Below are positions 6,850 to 11,372 of a stretch of DNA of 11,372 nt, in pieces (position 1 is the first letter of the stretch; each line of letters starts with the position of its first letter). Source of the DNA: CANLDA01 sp964021645 (lineage in GTDB: Bacteria; Pseudomonadota; Alphaproteobacteria; Rhodobacterales; Rhodobacteraceae); the NCBI GenBank assembly GCA_964021645.1, contig CAXIAD010000082.1:1-11372 (forward strand), written 5' to 3'. A model generated the notes under the pieces. It saw only the letters and a list, made by a program, of their open reading frames with translations. It ran no database searches and was not told the DNA's origin. The position numbers and the translations under genes were made by a program.

Positions 6850-6887
6850 TGAAACATCTCACAGGGATTGAGGTCATGGGAATTTGA
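6849..6887 (+). CDS. candidate 12-codon leader peptide before exonuclease
   Basis: ATG 6849 (or 6846) opens MKHLTGIEVMGI and ends at TGA 6885-6887. GGAGGAG (6837-6843) lies five bases before ATG 6849, the best ribosome binding site in this stretch, yet it serves only this tiny frame. Its stop overlaps the exonuclease TTG start as TTGA (6884-6887), so ribosomes ending here could restart on the exonuclease. Alternatively this was the original N-terminus of the exonuclease, separated by a frameshift. Confidence 0.35.
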   Translation: MKHLTGIEVMGI

Positions 6888-7468
6888 CAGTTGCTCCACC
6901 GAATGGAAACTTTCGCTTTATAGCCTTGGACGTTGAAACATCTTGCGGCGACAGCGCCAGCATTTGCCAAATCGGGCTGGCTTGTGTGGGAATAGACAAC
7001 CACATTCAAACCTGGTCGACATTTGTCAATCCATTGATGGCATTCTCAGTTTTTAACGTCGAATTGCACGGGATCAGCTCAGAAACCGTCAGATTTGCAC
7101 CTACTTTCAGACAGTTATGGCCGCAACTTACTATTTTGCTTTCTAAACAACCGATCATTCAACACAGCCGCTTTGACGAGCACGCCATCAACGCGGCCTG
7201 CAAGGCACACAACTTGTCACAACCTCGATTGAGTTGGAGTAATAGCGTGGCGATCGCCAGAACCGCTTGGCCAGCGCTGAGGGGGAATGGGGGGCACGGG
7301 CTTGCCAATCTTAAACAACATTTGGATCTAGACTTCCAACACCACGATGCTGGTGAAGATGCACGTGCAGCAGCTATGGTAGTGCTCATGGCTGAAAGTG
7401 AGCTTAAGAAATCCTTAGAGGAGATTACATCGCGCGACTCTTCATTTCAGCTATCTTTTCCATTTTAG
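6884..7468 (+). CDS. DEDDh-family 3'-5' exonuclease (DnaQ/ExoX-like)
   Basis: The 194-residue protein carries all three exonuclease motifs: Exo I IALDVETS with Asp16 and Glu18, Exo II IIQHSRFDEHAI with Asp98, and Exo III HHDAGEDARA with His154 and Asp159 (H-x4-D). Such enzymes use two metal ions to remove nucleotides from DNA 3' ends, in repair or proofreading. The segment CQIGLACVGIDNHIQTWSTF with FNVELHGIS downstream is typical of small stand-alone alphaproteobacterial exonucleases rather than polymerase III epsilon. An in-frame stop at 6869-6871 leaves TTG 6884 as the first possible start; no good ribosome binding site precedes it, and translation may depend on the overlapping mini-ORF. 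Homologues usually begin a few residues before the Exo I strand, so little or nothing is missing. Confidence 0.85.
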   Translation: MTVAPPNGNFRFIALDVETSCGDSASICQIGLACVGIDNHIQTWSTFVNPLMAFSVFNVELHGISSETVRFAPTFRQLWPQLTILLSKQPIIQHSRFDEHAINAACKAHNLSQPRLSWSNSVAIARTAWPALRGNGGHGLANLKQHLDLDFQHHDAGEDARAAAMVVLMAESELKKSLEEITSRDSSFQLSFPF

Positions 7469-7525
7469 AATTTCGGGACAGGATGATCGGCGAAAGGTCG
7501 GCCTAATCAACGAAAACTTGCTACA

Positions 7526-8226
7526 ATGTGTTCAGAACATCAGATATATGTCTGCCGAAGCCAAACTTCGACGACACATTACTATGAATTTTGTCTTGGG
7601 CAGGAAATCGAGATGACCAGAGTATGAAGCACATCGGTGGGGATTTGCGGGTAGATTTTGTAAGTGGCGCGGTGGCACATCGTCTTCGGTTTGGAGGTGG
7701 GCGCGGGCAGGCGCTGCCAAAGGCTATGGGCTTGCGTGCAGGTAAAACACCATTGATTATTGATGCAACGGCAGGCCTTGGTCGCGATGCGTTCTTGTTG
7801 GCGTCATTGGGCGCGCAGGTCACATTGATTGAGCGTTCCGAAGAAATGCACTCACTATTGGTTCAGGGCATGGATATGGCTTTCAAAGAAGGCGGTGAAT
7901 TTCGAGAGATTATTGGTCGTATGACTCTCTTGTTTGGAGATGCAAAAGATTTGCTTCCAGAGCTCGAAGGCGATGCCATTTTGATTGATCCTATGCATCC
8001 TGAACGAAAAAAGACGGCACTCGTAAAACGTGAACTCCGTCAAGTTCGCGAAATCGTTGGAACAGATGATGACGCAGCCGATTTGGTGCGCGTTGCGATT
8101 AAGAACGCGCGTAATCGCGTGGTACTTAAGTGGCCAGCCAAAGCTGATCCAATCGAAGGGGTAGGGGTCTTCACCCACCAAATATTAGGAAAATCAACAC
8201 GTTATGATGTTTTTATGGTTGGTTGA
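7526..8226 (+). CDS. rsmJ: RsmJ-like 16S rRNA m2G1516 methyltransferase, N-terminus apparently frameshifted
   Basis: The long frame 7591-8226 (211 residues, TTG start) contains LRVDFVSGAVAHRLRFGGGR (19-38), the SAM motif DATAGLGRDAF (58-68), ERSE (81-84), the catalytic-type IDPMHPERKK (132-141) and RVVLKWP (176-182), a close match to RsmJ, which methylates G1516 of 16S rRNA with S-adenosylmethionine. E. coli RsmJ is about 250 residues and has roughly 50 more at the N-terminus. Here the frame before 7588 is closed by TGA, but the +1 frame from ATG 7526 to TGA 7625 ends YYEFCLGQEIEMTRV, which looks like the segment that precedes GGDLRVDF in the family. One frameshift near 7619-7625 would join them; even then the N-terminus is short. 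If active as it stands, translation would start at TTG 7591 or ATG 7624, neither with a good ribosome binding site. Confidence 0.72.
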
Positions 8227-8657
8227 GCAACGCGTCGAAATTTGATGACCGCCTGCGTGAGCGAACGTTAAGTCCAATTTGGAGGGCGCGCTCGGTAAAT
8301 ATTGTATTTGAGAGGCCAATGTTGGCTACATCTGATTGGGTCAAACACTGACAGAGTTGTGCATGTTTTTTCGCGGTTAAAGGCGTGTTCAAGTGTGAAA
8401 ACAACCCATTTCGCAATCACACCAAAAGGAGTTTTAGTGTGCCTGTGGGTTAAGCTGCTTGTAGGAATTAGTTAGACGTTTTTTCTGGCCATGGCTGTAA
8501 CCTGCTGATGTAAATTTAAGGGTGCGACAATGTTTCATTGAGTGTTTTCGACAGTGATAGGAAACACCACATTTATGGCTAGATCACTAGCGGCAGATGT
8601 TCCGCCTGCGAGTGTAGCGAACCCAGATTTAAGGACATTCAATTTTTGGCACCCTGA
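8227..8657. other. region without recognisable gene
   Basis: Frames on both strands are short and unrecognised, including a 67-codon minus frame at 8213-8416 overlapping the rsmJ end and a 32-codon plus frame from ATG 8575 beginning MARSLAADVPPAS. GTGTTT (8542-8547) and AAACAC (8562-8567) form a small inverted repeat. The decay of the gene that follows suggests this may also be eroded coding DNA, perhaps including its signal peptide region. Confidence 0.35.
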
Positions 8658-10146
8658 ACGCAAGTTGAGCTAGACAAAATTTACAAAGCCAGTTTGCCAG
8701 AATCGAACACCAATATTATGAGCCCCTTCCCGGAGATTGAGCTACGTTATGTAATGCCGATCCCAATGGGCCAAACGTCTGAATCCGTTTGTAGGGCAAC
8801 GGAACTTGAAATAGTAGGGGCCACCGGGTTTGCCCAAAGCTGTGCAACTCTAAAAGGCCATACCAAAACCAATAATCTTCGCGACATTGCACCACACGAG
8901 GTGAGTGTCTGTCATGTTGAGTTGGATCTAAATGCCACTCAGATCAGCTTTAACTATTTTGGTAAGCAGATAAGTTGAATCAAGGCACTTCAAACAAGGC
9001 ACAGGTGGATGCAATCTTGCGAGGTCACGGAGCATTGGGTCAGGAGAATGGAGGCAAAGAAAAAGGATCAGTGTTTATGGCTGACTCCGGTTGCAGAGGC
9101 AACGATCATGACGAGACTGAATTTGGACGTATGTGGCAAGATTGTGAAACCGCGGAAATGAGCACCTATCCGGTATGTCCGGCGCAATTTAAGCATTTAA
9201 TAAGATGATCGTACAAGCCACGACATTGAAACCAGATTTTGTGATGCATGGCGGCGACATGCATTATTTCTATAAAACTGCGGGTTATTAGTTCTCATAA
9301 GCTGGGAAAAACCGGTTTGAATACTGGTTGCAAGAGCTTTTAGTCCCTTCACAACCCTTATTGGTAACGTCACTATTTGTATTCGCACGCGGCAATCACG
9401 AACAATGCGATCAACAATGGTCGGGTAAGGGCTGGTTTGCACTATTTGGTGTCGGTAACATGACCACTTGCCGGAACGAGGCTGACTGGTCAGAGACATG
9501 GTCTTTCGACATATCACCGCGCAATGATTCCTCTATCGCTCCATTTTCAGTCTATGTGATTGATAGAGCAAGCCCGAGCAATGCCTGAAACAATCAGGCC
9601 TTTTATGCCGCCGATAATATGGGCCGCGACAAGTTGTGCTGACACATTATCCTGCTGTAAAAGACGAAATTTACGTTCGTAGCAATCGATTAAAGCGCGA
9701 TATTGGCGATCATGCAGAACGTCATGTCATCGGTGAAGCGGTGACAAAATATTGTGGAGGAACAATAGAATGTTGGCTGAATTTGATATTAATAGGGCAT
9801 CAACATCTGTTTCTGTTCCTAAAGGTCAATTGCCAGACCAGACGGGTATAGCAACAGAAGTGATCATTGGCGGACATGGCGTAACGCATTGGGAAACATC
9901 AAATTTCCATCACGGACTGTAGGCCCCTTTACAATCAAAACTTGTAAGTCTGGCTTTAGTGGACACATGGTTTTGGGGCGTTCTGATCTTGTAGCAAATA
10001 TAAGCACATCCAGCCAATATGGATTTGTGCATTTTACACGGGATGCCGCTGGCTCATCCAAACTGAGTGGGTGGTCGTTAGCAGAACATTGGTACCCCAA
10101 AAATGCCCCTCCAACTCCGGTTGGTTCATGGCAAAACTGTAGCTGA
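8658..10146 (+). pseudogene. decayed metallophosphoesterase (calcineurin-like) gene
   Basis: Pieces in three frames follow the order of an exported or cytoplasmic metallophosphoesterase. Frame 3 (8658-8977) has LRDIAPHEVSVCHVELDLNA. Frame 2 (8975-9208) has VFMADSGCRG (usual form GDTGCR) and a QDC motif. Frame 1 (9205-9635) has PDFVMHGGDMHY and VFARGNHEQC with GNHE at 9391-9402, interrupted by TAG 9289, TAA 9298 and TGA 9586. Frame 3 (9636-9851) has LTHYPAV and LIGHQH (9792-9806). Frame 2 (about 9800-9921) has EVIIGGHGVTHWE. Frame 1 (to 10146) has SQYGFVHFTRD and ends GSWQNCS. The metal-ligand motifs GGD, GNHE, THYP and GHxH appear in the right order and spacing. At least five frameshifts and three stops exclude a working protein. 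The 5' end is uncertain; no start codon with a ribosome binding site was found. Confidence 0.85.
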
Positions 10147-10159
10147 TCAAAACTGACAT

Positions 10160-10333
10160 ATGTTCTTCAAGGGAGTTTTTTACGCGGCATCTGAGTTTTG
10201 TTCAATAGTCTCAAATGTAGCTATGAATTATGTCAGTCAGGCGTGTGAATCAGCGGCGATGCATCGTCACGAACGTGTCCTACCATCAATAAATCTAGTA
10301 CAATCATTCACCGATTTGTGTGAACAAAATTAA
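10160..10333 (+). CDS. unrecognised 57-residue ORF
   Basis: ATG 10160 opens a frame of 57 residues to TAA 10331-10333, beginning MFFKGVFYAASEFCSIVSNV and ending FTDLCEQN, with a Met/His/Arg patch (MHRHERVLP) in the middle. A TGA lies two codons upstream. There is no convincing ribosome binding site. The first 20 residues are hydrophobic enough for a weak membrane or signal segment. It follows the metallophosphoesterase remnant by 13 bp and precedes the YcaQ-like gene by 89 bp. It could be a small gene, a remnant or chance. Confidence 0.25.
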   Translation: MFFKGVFYAASEFCSIVSNVAMNYVSQACESAAMHRHERVLPSINLVQSFTDLCEQN

Positions 10334-10422
10334 CTGACTCAAAAATTACAGCATCTTTCGGGTTGAAATGCCTTGCACTCCCCCTCAATCCTTTCGGCAA
10401 CCGTATAGAGATTGGAACAGTA

Positions 10423-11372
10423 GTGACCGCCTTAAGGATCTCAAATCGTGACGCTAGGCACCTCTGGCTAAGCACACATGGGTTAGCCGACTCGCCTACT
10501 GGTACGCTAGATGCGCATTCGTTGATACATCAATTGGGCTTTGTTCAATTGGATACAATACAAGTTGTGGCTCGTGCTCATCACCACATTTTATGGAGCC
10601 GTAATCAAAACTACCGGGAGCCGGTGATTGATAAATTGTTGGCTAAAGATCGGTTGGTGTTTGAACATTTCACCCACGATGCCTCCGTTCTTCCTATGGC
10701 GTTTTTGCCTATGTGGCAGCGTCAATTCAAACGAATGAAAGCAAAAGTCGAAAAACCCTCGTGGTTCGGCGGGTCACTAGATGCAGACCTGTTAGATGCA
10801 GTCAAACGCCGCATTTCTGACGAAGGCCCATTGTCGACCCTCGACTTTAACACCAAAATTGAAGGGCCCCGCGAAATGTGGCGCCGCCCGCCGCACAAAC
10901 AGGCACTTGATTACCTCTGGTACTCAGGCGAGCTTGCAACATGTCATCGCAGTGGATTCACCAAGTTTTATGATCTTGCAGAAAGGGTATTTCCCGCCAA
11001 TCTCCTCGCTCAGAATGTTGACGAACTAGAACAGGTGGATTGGCTATGTAACGCAGCAATTGAGCGTATTGGTTTTGGAACACTCGCAGAAATACGCAAG
11101 TTCTGGGATGCTACCGATGTTAATGATGTCTCTGCTTGGTTCAAACGCAACACTAGCAAATTGGTTCCTATCGAAGTGCAGGCAGCTGATGGCAGTTGGA
11201 GTAATGCAGTGACTTGTTCAAATATTGAAGATCGTCTGAAAACCTTAAAACCCCCAACATCTAGGTTGCGGATAGTAAACCCATTTGATCCAGCAATCCG
11301 CGACCGAGTTCGCTTAAAGCGCCTGTTTGGGTTTGATTATACGGTAGAAATGTTTGTGCCCGCGGCAAAACG
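10423..11372 (+). CDS. YcaQ/HTH_42-family DNA glycosylase-like protein, 3' end outside window
   Basis: From GTG 10423 the frame stays open to the window edge (316 complete codons; relatives are about 400 residues). It reads as a winged-helix DNA-binding protein of the YcaQ/AlkZ-type (DUF1006) family: SNRDARHLWLSTHGL (7-21), IHQLGFVQLDTIQVVARAHH (35-54), FEHFTHDASVLPM (80-92), KQALDYLWYSGEL (159-171), FTKFYDLAERVFP (179-191), LRIVNPFDPAIRDR (282-295) and LFGFDYTVEMFVPAAKR (301-317). E. coli YcaQ unhooks alkylated bases and interstrand crosslinks; QLD (42-44) fits the Gln-aliphatic-Asp motif reported for that branch, as I recall. GGAA lies five bases before GTG; the frame is open further upstream to 10324 but without family resemblance. 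The end may need a further 80 residues or so. Confidence 0.88.
   Translation, partial: MTALRISNRDARHLWLSTHGLADSPTGTLDAHSLIHQLGFVQLDTIQVVARAHHHILWSRNQNYREPVIDKLLAKDRLVFEHFTHDASVLPMAFLPMWQRQFKRMKAKVEKPSWFGGSLDADLLDAVKRRISDEGPLSTLDFNTKIEGPREMWRRPPHKQALDYLWYSGELATCHRSGFTKFYDLAERVFPANLLAQNVDELEQVDWLCNAAIERIGFGTLAEIRKFWDATDVNDVSAWFKRNTSKLVPIEVQAADGSWSNAVTCSNIEDRLKTLKPPTSRLRIVNPFDPAIRDRVRLKRLFGFDYTVEMFVPAAK

Noticed and set aside
6693..6899. 68-codon minus-strand ORF rich in Phe and Leu
   Set aside because: It overlaps the mini-ORFs and the exonuclease start, has no recognisable family and no clear ribosome binding site; probably chance in A+T-rich DNA.
7521..7823. 100-codon minus-strand ORF opposite rsmJ
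   Set aside because: Low-complexity Pro/Arg/Ala composition, a shadow of the conserved RsmJ frame.
8213..8416. 67-codon minus-strand ORF after rsmJ
   Set aside because: No recognisable domain or ribosome binding site, and it overlaps the rsmJ end; kept only as part of the undefined intergenic region.
10796..11029. 77-codon plus-strand ORF
   Set aside because: It lies in the wrong frame inside the YcaQ-like gene, which has clear family motifs.
1..11372. CRISPR arrays, insertion sequences, rRNA or tRNA genes, toxin-antitoxin or defence loci
   Set aside because: No regularly spaced repeats, no transposase motifs with terminal inverted repeats and no cloverleaf-capable segments were seen when reading both strands.

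Overview
The window looks like chromosomal DNA of a marine-type alphaproteobacterium, most probably a Rhodobacterales (Roseobacter-group) relative. The indicators are a DUF465/YdcH protein and a class-I PPK2 of rhodobacterial type, a non-pyrrolysine MttB-family methyltransferase next to a GcvT-like protein, an ExoX/DnaQ-like exonuclease and a YcaQ/HTH_42 protein. The assignment rests on recalled family resemblance only. Base use is not uniform: the block from about 1780 to 5410 is visibly richer in G+C (many GCC/CCC codons) than the rest.

Layout. (1) 1-463: no convincing intact gene; a possible broken frame lies on the minus strand at the left edge, and an FNR-like box (396-409) sits before ppk2. 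(2) 464-1623 (+): ppk2 and a ydcH-like gene, probably one transcript, followed by a hairpin. (3) 1777-4435 (-): a two-gene operon, mttB-like then gcvT-like, 13 bp apart, with a divergent GcvA-type LysR regulator (4542-5408, +). The 106-bp intergenic region holds two TGTACAC copies exactly 22 bp apart. (4) 5618-6373 (-): a truncated-haemoglobin-like protein with a SAP-like tail. (5) 6730-8226 (+): two mini-ORFs whose stops overlap the next start, a DEDDh 3'-5' exonuclease beginning at TTG, and an RsmJ-family rRNA methyltransferase whose N-terminal part appears to be in another frame. (6) 8658-10146 (+): a heavily decayed metallophosphoesterase gene, readable only by stitching three frames and passing three stops. 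(7) 10160-10333: an unrecognised 57-codon ORF. (8) 10423-right edge (+): a YcaQ-family DNA glycosylase-like gene cut by the window end.

Functionally the most coherent unit is region 3. A LysR-type regulator faces an MttB-superfamily enzyme (quaternary or tertiary amine demethylation) and a folate-dependent aminomethyltransferase-like protein. This suggests catabolism of a methylated amine with methyl-group transfer towards tetrahydrofolate. No corrinoid protein or reactivase is present, so the route is unknown. The ppk2-ydcH pair suggests polyphosphate-linked nucleotide phosphorylation, possibly under oxygen or redox control. The exonuclease, RsmJ and YcaQ genes are housekeeping or repair functions set in a stretch with clear signs of gene decay.
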